Shown piece by piece: positions 5,685 to 12,388 of a DNA stretch of 31,503 nt (positions are counted from its first letter, which is position 1; each line of letters opens with the position of its first letter). The stretch lies in the IMG/VR virus record IMGVR_UViG_3300027847_000690, positions 1-31,503 of that record; one strand, written 5' to 3'. Below the pieces are notes generated by a model, which ran no database searches, had not been told where the DNA came from, and saw nothing but the letters and a program-made list of their open reading frames with translations. This DNA is from a virus. The position numbers and the translations under genes are program-made.

Positions 5685-6911
5685 TCACGACGTTGGCTCG
5701 GGGACAGCGTCCTGCGATGACAGCGATGCTGTCTTGCGATCGATCCCAGGCATCGACCAACGGTTCAGCCAGTACTCCTGCTCAGCGAAGTTGCCGTTCA
5801 GATATGCGACCCGACCGTCGAGCTGCCCGAGCTGGTTGACGATCTGGGAACGCTGCACAGCCAACGAGTCGATCTCTTTCCTGGCTTCGACCTGGCGGAG
5901 CTTCAACATCTGTTGCATCGGACCGTCGTCCTCGATGCCGTACAAGGCTGCGGTCTTCAACAGGTCCGACGAGTTCCCGATAGTGATCTTGTAACCGAGG
6001 CCTGTGAGGAGACCAATGATCCACTCACAGCTCGGACGCTGAGCCCCATACTCGGTCTCTTGGGCCATGTCGACACCGAACACACCGATCTCAGGGTGAG
6101 GTGGTCGTGGTCCCAGGACCTCAGTTGGATCGTCGCCGTTGTCACGGATGACCTGAGCGTCTCGGAGCCACTTGACGTACACGTCCAACGAGTCGCGCAT
6201 CTCCAACCCGGCGAGGCCGAGCATCCACGAAATCGAGTTCGTCCAATACCGCACACCGCCGTATGCAGCGACGATCGACTCGTGAGGGAACCGGACCGAC
6301 CCGACGATCTCAGGGTTCGGGGTCTTCATGTAGATCACACGTTCGGTCTGTTTCGCCAACCAGTCGACGTGTCCGGTGTTGTCACCGACACCGATCGTTT
6401 CTGTGGCGTGGACATCGAACCAGCGTTCGCATCGATCCCAGTCGATGTCTTCCATCATGTGGAGGTTGTTGAGGCCCCACACTTCGACGCCTGGTGTCTT
6501 GTCTCCCCAGTCGGCTTCGAGGCGTCCGTTGGTGAACCCGATGATGGAGATCTTGTGGGGCTCGACGTCGTGCGGCCGGTATGTGCCGGGCTCGCCTGGG
6601 GTGTCCTTGCGTAGCTGCTGAGGGGTCGCATTGAACATCTCCACTTCGGTGACGCTAGGCGTGGAGTGCTGGTTGCTCCTGTGTCGCTTCATCCCCATCT
6701 CTGAGAGGGTCGTGAAGTCACACTCGGAGCATTGCAGCTCGACCGGTTCAGTCGCCTCAGGCATCGTCGCGGACTCCCTACCCGCACCCGGAGCGAGGAT
6801 CTCGATCTCGACCCCATCCGGGAGGACGAGATCCTCGACGTTGAAAGCGTCGGAGTTGTAGTCGATCCCGGAGGAGTTCGTGAAGGTCGCTTTGGGTGTG
6901 GTGTCAGTCAT
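5685..6911 (-). CDS. Zinc-finger plus Rossmann-like protein, possibly DUF115/Maf-related
   Basis: 408 residues. Residues 61-82 form a C2H2 finger (C61, C64, H77, H82; spacing 2-12-4). From about 120 a Rossmann-like domain begins with HKISIIGFTNGRLEADWGD, then VEVWGLNNLHMM, ERWFDVHA, YWTNSISWMLGLAG, and IGVFGVDMAQETEYGAQRP. A charged helical tail follows (340-385). The G-x-N/D start, the TNSISWML helix and the GVFGVDMA strand recall DUF115 proteins, which include Maf enzymes linked to transfer of pseudaminic or legionaminic acid. This resemblance is remote and by eye; similar proteins occur in phages without such sugars. Placement among head genes suggests a virion or virion-modifying role. 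No strong ribosome binding site. Confidence 0.75.
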   Translation of the reverse strand: MTDTTPKATFTNSSGIDYNSDAFNVEDLVLPDGVEIEILAPGAGRESATMPEATEPVELQCSECDFTTLSEMGMKRHRSNQHSTPSVTEVEMFNATPQQLRKDTPGEPGTYRPHDVEPHKISIIGFTNGRLEADWGDKTPGVEVWGLNNLHMMEDIDWDRCERWFDVHATETIGVGDNTGHVDWLAKQTERVIYMKTPNPEIVGSVRFPHESIVAAYGGVRYWTNSISWMLGLAGLEMRDSLDVYVKWLRDAQVIRDNGDDPTEVLGPRPPHPEIGVFGVDMAQETEYGAQRPSCEWIIGLLTGLGYKITIGNSSDLLKTAALYGIEDDGPMQQMLKLRQVEARKEIDSLAVQRSQIVNQLGQLDGRVAYLNGNFAEQEYWLNRWSMPGIDRKTASLSSQDAVPEPTS

Positions 6912-6941
6912 GGCAGCACCATAACTGACACCTGCACCAGG

Positions 6942-7337
6942 TTAGGCGTGTGTGGTCGCAGCGATCGTGTAGGCATTTAGGATGCCAGCGGTCGAGAGCT
7001 GGACCTGGAGCGCCGAGTCGACATACCAGGCAGCGGTAGACCCGCCGATCAGCGGAACGAACACTGTGTCGTTCAGCTCGGTCGAAGCCGAGATCCGATT
7101 GAACGTCGAGTTCAGGAACACCGTCGCCGACGAACCGGTCTGAACCTCAGCGTTCGAAGACGTCAAGATCAGCATCTTGTGTGTCCCCGCCGCTGAAGGC
7201 GGATCGAGAGTGAAGATCCCGGCGGCACATACGGACGTGCCGTAGCCAACCAGGTTGGTACCGGTCGAACCGGTCTCCACAAAATCGACTGTCCCAAACC
7301 TGTGGAACACTGGCTTCTGACGCTTGGCATTAGACAT
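6942..7337 (-). CDS. Small beta-rich virion protein, 131 aa
   Basis: Begins MSNAKRQKPVFHRFGTVDF. After a short basic N-terminus it is rich in Ser, Thr, Ala and Gly with alternating hydrophobics (HKMLILTSSNAEVQTGSSA, SALQVQLSTAGILNAYTIA), as in beta-sandwich decoration or minor head proteins. Start at ATG 7337-7335 with GAGGG upstream; the longer frame to 7424 runs back into the SAP-like gene. Position three genes after the capsid-decoration pair supports a head role. It resembles the 113-aa protein at 4581 in composition only. Confidence 0.72.
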   Translation of the reverse strand: MSNAKRQKPVFHRFGTVDFVETGSTGTNLVGYGTSVCAAGIFTLDPPSAAGTHKMLILTSSNAEVQTGSSATVFLNSTFNRISASTELNDTVFVPLIGGSTAAWYVDSALQVQLSTAGILNAYTIAATTHA

Positions 7338-7353
7338 GGCATAACCCTCTATC

Positions 7354-7767
7354 TCAGAGACTGGAAGCGGAAACGATCGCCCCGATGATCTCGTCCTTGG
7401 TCTGCGACTTCGCAGCCGGAACACCTCGGAGCTGAGCCCATTCGAGAAGCTGACGTTTCGTCATGGACACCAGGTCAGGCTCGCCAGAACCCTCTGCTGG
7501 TTCACTCATACCGTCATCGAAAACCGATGGCGGCTCATTGACTTCTTCTGCTTCGCCTGTGTGTGTCGAAGGTGTCGACGCAGGAGCCGGTGTGCCGCCC
7601 GCTGCGTCACCCTGAACCAGCTCACCTCGACGCTGGTTCACGAGCTGCTGGGCTCGGCCTTGGGGGAGACCCATAGGGGCAAGGTCGACAACGTCGCCAG
7701 GCTCATAATCGACGCCACGGAGGCGAAGAGGACGGTCGACTCGGAACATCTGAATGGTGTCAGTCAT
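7354..7767 (-). CDS. SAP/HeH-like protein in the head cluster, 137 aa
   Basis: Three parts. Residues 1-52 are a small domain (MFRVDRPLRLRGVDYEPGD ... GRAQQLVNQRRGELV) similar to phage head-assembly proteins. Residues 53-100 are a disordered Pro/Ser/Glu linker. Residues 102-133 are a helix-extended-helix/SAP-like unit (MTKRQLLEWAQLRGVPAAK ... KDEIIGAIV). SAP/HeH motifs usually bind nucleic acid; in phages this architecture is common just after the capsid gene. A head-tail connection or DNA-contact role is an inference. Confidence 0.72.
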   Translation of the reverse strand: MTDTIQMFRVDRPLRLRGVDYEPGDVVDLAPMGLPQGRAQQLVNQRRGELVQGDAAGGTPAPASTPSTHTGEAEEVNEPPSVFDDGMSEPAEGSGEPDLVSMTKRQLLEWAQLRGVPAAKSQTKDEIIGAIVSASSL

Positions 7768-7793
7768 GTCCCGAGTCTAAACCGTGCCGCAAC

Positions 7794-8756
7794 TCAAGCC
7801 GTGAAGCCGGAGATGAACGTGCCGAGCGCACCGGACACAACCTTGTGTGCCCACTCCGACTCGATCTCGACCCTGGTGGCCTTCTGAGTCGGTAGCTCCA
7901 ACGTGGATATGGTCCGGCCTTCAGCGCCTTGCACATCGCCGGTCCACACGAACGTCAAGCCCGCAGTAGGCGACATCAGACCCGGATTCGGGTCGACGTA
8001 GCAGAGCAAAGCGTCGTTCGTGTTGACCCGAGCCATGCTGGCAGCGATGCCCTGTTGTGCAGTGTTGTAAGTCGCACCCGAAACGTGGATGTTGTCGAGA
8101 TCCAACAGTGCAGCCACGTCGGCCTTGGTCGGAGCGGCCGCACCGGAGGTCTGGCCCCGGTCGACACGCCCAACAATGTCCGGGTGGAGCCGAAGCTTCA
8201 ACCAGCCCTTCGAGGTGGTGACAAGAGTCCGAGGTTCGAACCCTGTGTTCGTCTGGATGGTGAGCTTTTGATCGCCTATGAACCCGATCGGGTCAGACGA
8301 GGCAGAGCCCATCTCCTCGAAGTCCGTGCCGCCAGTCACTGTGGTATCCCACGGTGTGCTGGTCATGAAAGTGGTGTGCCAGTCACGCTCACGCTTGATC
8401 AGCTCTTGCTGAGTCAGGATGCGAGTGGCGTCCTGCAGCGGATTGTGAGCTGCGTCAGCGTTCGCTTGAACCCGACGACCGATGTCCATATGGAGAGCGA
8501 ACAACTGTGTCTGGTACGAATCAGTCGACACGGTGTAATCGATACCGGCTGATTCGGTGCCATCGGCACGCTGTCTCATTGAATCTCGGAAGAAGTCAGC
8601 CAAAGCGAATGTGGCGTACTTGTCGGACTGCTTGGTAACAGGCATCCTCGGGAACACCTGGTCGGCCACATAGGCCGTCAGGGACTGGAGGTAGCCCACG
8701 GAGAAGCCAGTCAGTAATGAACTGACATGGACCTCGCTCGCTTGTGGAGATGGCAT
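7794..8756 (-). CDS. Major capsid protein (HK97 fold)
   Basis: 320 residues beginning MPSPQASEVHVSSLLTGFS. Features of capsid-E/HK97-type proteins are visible: an N-terminal arm, VADQVFPRMPVTKQSDKYAT leading into the extended loop, a central stretch where RERDWHTTFM precedes the spine, NTGFEPRTLVTTSKGWLKLR, and a beta-rich C-terminal domain (TISTLELPTQKATRVEIESE, HKVVSGALGTFISG). Start at ATG 8756-8754 with AGGAAGG six bases upstream. Neighbours (protease, scaffold, decoration upstream) confirm the assignment. Length fits a capsid protein without a large pre-cleaved delta domain; scaffolding is separate. Confidence 0.88.
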   Translation of the reverse strand: MPSPQASEVHVSSLLTGFSVGYLQSLTAYVADQVFPRMPVTKQSDKYATFALADFFRDSMRQRADGTESAGIDYTVSTDSYQTQLFALHMDIGRRVQANADAAHNPLQDATRILTQQELIKRERDWHTTFMTSTPWDTTVTGGTDFEEMGSASSDPIGFIGDQKLTIQTNTGFEPRTLVTTSKGWLKLRLHPDIVGRVDRGQTSGAAAPTKADVAALLDLDNIHVSGATYNTAQQGIAASMARVNTNDALLCYVDPNPGLMSPTAGLTFVWTGDVQGAEGRTISTLELPTQKATRVEIESEWAHKVVSGALGTFISGFTA

Positions 8757-8803
8757 TTGTGCCTTCCTATCTTGGTGTCATGCGACCCGTGGGCCGGGTT
8801 GGA

Positions 8804-9187
8804 TCAGGTGGTTCCGATGTTGTCGAGCCTCACGGAGAGAACTCGGTTGGCTGCGCCGGACGAACCGCCGACGATCTTGCCGACGGTGTAGGCACCAGCA
8901 GTCGTGACAGCACATCGACCAGCAGTCGATACGGCCACCATGTTGCTAAGCGCCTGGGTGGACGCCTCAGCCTCGACCATCGCTATGGAACCCATCGGGT
9001 AGATCGGCAACGCACGAGGCGTAGTCGACCCAGTCGAAGACTCCATCGTCACGCCGTCGATGTGACTGGCAGCGGTGGCGTAAGCCAGCTTGCCGGTGGA
9101 GTTGATTGACACGAAGCGGTACCGGCGTAGACCAGTAGTCGCATCGAAGCTCCAAGCGTCTTGCCCCATCTTGTGTTCGAAAGCCAT
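8804..9187 (-). CDS. Capsid decoration protein (DUF2190-like)
   Basis: 127 residues beginning MAFEHKMGQDAWSFDATTG. Small beta-rich protein with VSINSTGKLAYATAASHIDG and VAVSTAGRCAVTTAGAYTVG, typical of decoration proteins encoded directly before the capsid gene. Such proteins bind the outside of the mature capsid and stabilise it. Start at ATG 9187-9185 with a strong AGGAGG about nine bases upstream, consistent with high expression. Ends in LSVRLDNIGTT. Confidence 0.8.
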   Translation of the reverse strand: MAFEHKMGQDAWSFDATTGLRRYRFVSINSTGKLAYATAASHIDGVTMESSTGSTTPRALPIYPMGSIAMVEAEASTQALSNMVAVSTAGRCAVTTAGAYTVGKIVGGSSGAANRVLSVRLDNIGTT

Positions 9188-9239
9188 TTCAGTTTCCTCC
9201 TCGACCGATCAGGTAAACCCTGTCTTGCCGATAGTTGAA

Positions 9240-10019
9240 TCAGGACTCGTCGTGGGCCTTTTGGACCAACTCAGAATTGGAATCGGACAGTTCGAGCAGA
9301 GCGACATACTTCGAGATGCCCTTCTCCAAGCCGATCTTCTCGGCCTGTGCCATGAGCGCAGCCTCAGCCCCATCGACAGACGCAGAGCCGGTAGCCCCGG
9401 CCTCAGCGCCGAGGGTCTCCAGGGCCTTGTCAGCCTGAGCGCCTGCAGCCTTGAGGACCCGCTCGACGAGCTTCGACTCGTCAGAGTCATCAGCCGTAGC
9501 GTCAGCGACAATGGCGAGAACCTTGCCGATGTCGTCTGAAGTTTCGGTGAGCCCTGACATATCGGCCTTGGCGACAGCAACGAACTTCTCTTGGCGTTTC
9601 TCGGCCTTGAGGAGAGCGACCTCTTCGGATGCCTTGACGCCCTTAGCGAGCTGCTCTTGAAGTTCCGGTGGGAGACCCTTCATCAGGTCCTCCACTGACT
9701 CTTCTTCCTCAGGTGCCTCGATGACACCATCGGCAGCGTCGACAACCTCGGCAGGGCTCATCTCCCCAATGGCCTTAGCGACAGCAGCAGCGATAGCTTC
9801 CTCAGTCGGCTCAGCCGTAGTGGCCTCATCGATCTTGGCTTGGAGTTCAGCGAACGCTTCCTGGGTCGCCTCGTCGGCGTCTTCGAGTACAAACATGGTG
9901 GTCTCCTTGTCGAGAATCGCCGGTATGGCTTTGAACATCGTGATGACAGCGCCTGGGTTCTTGCCCTTCCAGGTGCGGTCGACGTTGGTGATAGTGAGAT
10001 CCCTCAAGATTCGGGGCAT
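9240..10019 (-). CDS. Capsid scaffolding protein
   Basis: 259 residues, strongly Ala/Glu/Asp-rich and predicted almost entirely helical with coiled-coil stretches (EDADEATQEAFAELQAKIDE, ELQEQLAKGVKASEEVALLK, SKYVALLELSDSNSELVQK). Acidic, low-complexity helical proteins between protease and capsid genes are normally assembly scaffolds that are cleaved and expelled. Start at ATG 10019-10017 in a TGATG overlap with the protease gene, with GGAGG eight bases upstream, which fits coupled expression. Confidence 0.85.
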   Translation of the reverse strand: MPRILRDLTITNVDRTWKGKNPGAVITMFKAIPAILDKETTMFVLEDADEATQEAFAELQAKIDEATTAEPTEEAIAAAVAKAIGEMSPAEVVDAADGVIEAPEEEESVEDLMKGLPPELQEQLAKGVKASEEVALLKAEKRQEKFVAVAKADMSGLTETSDDIGKVLAIVADATADDSDESKLVERVLKAAGAQADKALETLGAEAGATGSASVDGAEAALMAQAEKIGLEKGISKYVALLELSDSNSELVQKAHDES

Positions 10020-10504
10020 CAGACGACCTCCGCTGAGTTAGCTGTGCCCTCGATACTGAACTCGGTCTTCTCAGTCCGGGAACGCTCGAACGCTTCAGCA
10101 TCAGGAATATGGAATCCACCGAACCAGCCTCTCGGCATGTGCTCGTGGAGTGCCTTGCGGAGAGGCTTGATCACATCGCCTGTCACAGGGTCGACAGACA
10201 TCGCATCGAGGATGTCGTCAGAGAACGTGATGGATGTGATCAGCTCACCGTCAGCGACGCCACCGTCGTGTTCCTCACCGGAACCTCGGGCAGCTTTCGT
10301 GAACTCGTGTGCGGCCTTGGCGAGTTCCTCGACTGGGATGATGTCGCCGTCAGCGTCGATTATGGCTTCGCCGTCAGCGAGCGCACCAACTGAGAACCAT
10401 CCGAAGATGTTCTGGTCGGGGACAGAGGCCTTCGCTACTTGGTAGCTGCCTCCGAGCTGCACAGGCTTGTTCACGGGAACCTTCGATCGATTGATTCGAT
10501 CCAA
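10019..10504 (-). CDS. XkdF-like prohead serine protease
   Basis: 161 residues from the earliest start. Family signatures are clear: IFGWFSVGALADGEAIIDADG (about 33-53), IIPVEELAKAAHEFT, HMPRGWFGGFHIPDAEAFE, and EFSIEGTANS near the end. These match the XkdF/peptidase S78_2-type maturation proteases that process scaffold and capsid in the prohead; Ser in the SIEG region and His in GEEHDGG are the likely catalytic residues. Start is uncertain: TTG at 10504 gives the full frame, but GTG at 10474 has a better spaced GAAGG site and would give 151 residues. The immediate downstream scaffold gene fits. Confidence 0.82.
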   Translation of the reverse strand: MDRINRSKVPVNKPVQLGGSYQVAKASVPDQNIFGWFSVGALADGEAIIDADGDIIPVEELAKAAHEFTKAARGSGEEHDGGVADGELITSITFSDDILDAMSVDPVTGDVIKPLRKALHEHMPRGWFGGFHIPDAEAFERSRTEKTEFSIEGTANSAEVV

Positions 10505-10571
10505 GGCTCTCAGAGGGGCTCGATAGGACTTGATGCAGAGAGTACATGTCTCTCAGCCTGATGTGGGATAT

Positions 10572-11042
10572 CTACCCGGCAGCTCGGTGCATGACACAAC
10601 CCACCCCGGCGATATCCCATGCCGAGCGGCAGTGCTTCAGCACACCCGTGCCTTTCTTCTCTCGTTCCCCGATCAGTTCACCTGGGTACGCAGCCAGAGG
10701 CGCTGAGCCGTGCCCCCCTGGTTCAACGATGTACACAGGGACAGGCCAGGGCCAGGCGCCGATAGCGCCATAGACCACAGCCGTGTCGAGGAGCCCCCCC
10801 ACGTTGATCATCCCCATGTGCGGGTTCGGTTCGGTCAGGCCTTCCAAAGCGATCGCATCGATCTGGTGACCGTCACCCAACTCGAACAATGTTTCCCGCA
10901 TCGCTGCCCCGTACTCGTGGATGGGTTCGTCGTCGTCTCTGATACCGAGCACGTTGACGATCACGTCACCTGTGTGGGCTCGGAGGACCATACCGGTCCA
11001 CTTGCCCCCAGGGTCGACGCCCAACACTGTGAGATCGCTCAT
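10572..11042 (-). CDS. RuvC-like Holliday-junction resolvase / RNase H-fold nuclease
   Basis: 156 residues. The N-terminus LTVLGVDPGGKWTG (Asp10) is the classic first RuvC strand; IDAIALEGL gives Glu67; and HCRSAWDIAGVG provides the final acidic residue Asp143. RuvC-like phage enzymes cut branched DNA before packaging. ATG 11042-11040 overlaps the synthase stop as ATGA; a TTG two codons earlier is less likely. The gene is followed by a 67-bp non-coding gap before the protease, which may mark the end of the cassette. Specific substrate not deducible. Confidence 0.8.
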   Translation of the reverse strand: MSDLTVLGVDPGGKWTGMVLRAHTGDVIVNVLGIRDDDEPIHEYGAAMRETLFELGDGHQIDAIALEGLTEPNPHMGMINVGGLLDTAVVYGAIGAWPWPVPVYIVEPGGHGSAPLAAYPGELIGEREKKGTGVLKHCRSAWDIAGVGCVMHRAAG

Positions 11043-12109
11043 CCCCAATAGTCCGCTTCCTCGACAAGCGCACCTTTCTTTGCGTCTCGGCGTAGACGTT
11101 GCCCTACCAGCTTGGTGAAGTGTTCAGCGCCGACACCTGAGGCTGGGTCTGGGCCTGGTCTCAGGGCGACAAGCCAGTCTGACTTGATGGTGATGCCGCC
11201 TATGGCGTTGACGTTTTCTGTCCAGTACAGACAGCGACGTGCCCCCTTGATCGCAGCCTTCTCACCTTCGTGTGGCCGTTCGGGCCTGTGGCCGTGGGAC
11301 GCCTGCCAGGCTCGGGACGAGGCCTCGACGAACCATCCAAGACTGTCCGAGTCAAGTCCGATCTCGTAATCCGGGTTCTCCCAGTCAGGGTTCGGTTTGT
11401 AATCCGAAGGGAAGGATCGGGTCGGGATGACGTGCTTCTCAATCATCGCAGCGTCGAGAGCGGCGAGCGGTCCAGCCGACCAGGTCCCGAGGGTGTGGTC
11501 GGAGTAGCCGATGTCGACACCGTCGGGGAGTAGCGTCTCTAGCCAGTCCATCCGATTGAAATACGCCTTCTCCGGTTGTGTCGGATACTGGAGTGAGCAG
11601 GCCAGCACGGTGTCGCATGGGCGCAACCCAAGGACCTCGCTTGCCCACACGATGTCTGTGGCTGTGGCCCCGCCGGTGGAGAGAACAATCGGCAGGGTCG
11701 TCCGGCGTGCCGCTATCAACAGTTGCTCGTTGGTGATGTCACCTGATGCGATCTTGATGGCATCAACCCGGACAGCCTGACAGAACAGGACAGCACCCAC
11801 GTCGAACGGAGTGATCAGGAACTTGATGCCGATGTCTTCGCAGTGGTTGCGTAACCCAATGATCTGGATAGGCGTCAGAGACCCGTTGTCGGCGAACACC
11901 TGCTGCTGGCTGCGACCATCGCCGTGCTCCCAATACTTCTCCGCTGCCGGAGAAGCAATCAGCTCCGGTGTCAGCATCTGAATCTTGAAGCCCCAGCATC
12001 CGGCTTCTTTGGCTTCGTCGGCCATGACCTTCGCCAGGTCCAGGTCCTCTCCGAAACATTGGCCTGCCTCGGCGACGACCTTCGGTCCGACCCATGTGTC
12101 CCAGTTCAT
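11039..12109 (-). CDS. Nonulosonic-acid synthase (NeuB/PseI/LegI family)
   Basis: 356 residues, full family length. The N-terminal TIM barrel carries IKIASGDITN (118-127), IVLSTGG (141-147), CSLQYPT (171-177), GYSDHT (201-206) and IEKHVI (223-228), the standard NeuB signature set. A short SAF/antifreeze-like C-terminal domain follows (ALRPGPDPASGVGAEHFTKL ... LVEEADYW). The family condenses phosphoenolpyruvate with a hexosamine to give a nine-carbon acid (sialic, pseudaminic or legionaminic). The adjacent PseG-like domain favours pseudaminic-type substrate, but residue-level specificity cannot be read by eye. Overlaps the upstream mini-gene and the downstream RuvC gene as ATGA. Confidence 0.9.
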   Translation of the reverse strand: MNWDTWVGPKVVAEAGQCFGEDLDLAKVMADEAKEAGCWGFKIQMLTPELIASPAAEKYWEHGDGRSQQQVFADNGSLTPIQIIGLRNHCEDIGIKFLITPFDVGAVLFCQAVRVDAIKIASGDITNEQLLIAARRTTLPIVLSTGGATATDIVWASEVLGLRPCDTVLACSLQYPTQPEKAYFNRMDWLETLLPDGVDIGYSDHTLGTWSAGPLAALDAAMIEKHVIPTRSFPSDYKPNPDWENPDYEIGLDSDSLGWFVEASSRAWQASHGHRPERPHEGEKAAIKGARRCLYWTENVNAIGGITIKSDWLVALRPGPDPASGVGAEHFTKLVGQRLRRDAKKGALVEEADYWG

Positions 12110-12288
12110 GGTGCTGCCTTTATGTCACCGTGCATTCGGTCCCTCATTCCTGTCCGGTGGTGCTGATGCTCAGCCAGTGAGATCCGCGGTCCTTCGCCTC
12201 GACGGCGTCGATGCTCTAGGCAGCGCATCATGTCACGGCTATCGATGCACGGCAGATTCTCGATGTGGTATTCGTCGTCGTCATCCAC
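12106..12288 (-). CDS. Small charged protein upstream of the synthase, 60 aa
   Basis: GTG start at 12288-12286, overlapping the preceding 35-aa frame by 8 bp; the stop overlaps the synthase start as ATGA. Begins MDDDDEYHIENLPCIDSRD and continues with a run of Arg (HRRRRGEG) and many His. Unrecognised. No good ribosome binding site, so it probably depends on coupling. Two perfectly fitting overlaps are the evidence that it is a gene. Confidence 0.55.
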   Translation of the reverse strand: MDDDDEYHIENLPCIDSRDMMRCLEHRRRRGEGPRISLAEHQHHRTGMRDRMHGDIKAAP

Positions 12289-12388
12289 GGGAATTGATCC
12301 ATTGACTGAGCGAGTCCACGGGCTTCGGTCCGGGGATCAAGTACAAGTCGGCGCACCATGATGGTGAGCGTCTGTATGACACCATCAT
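12281..12388 (-). CDS. 35-aa mini-gene between the sugar genes
   Basis: ATG at 12388-12386 overlaps the stop of the 550-aa gene as ATGA, and TGA at 12283-12281 overlaps the next start by 8 bp. The peptide (MMVSYRRSPSWCADLYLIPG, then PKPVDSLSQWINSRG) has a coding-like composition with three Trp/Cys residues and an amphipathic C-terminal helix. No family recognised. It may serve mainly to carry ribosomes across to the synthase. Confidence 0.55.
   Translation of the reverse strand: MMVSYRRSPSWCADLYLIPGPKPVDSLSQWINSRG

Noticed and set aside
10524-10560. Short inverted repeat GAGAG/CTCTC in the gap before the protease gene
   Set aside because: Only 5 bp of stem with a 7-nt loop and mismatched outer bases, and no T-run; too weak to call a terminator.
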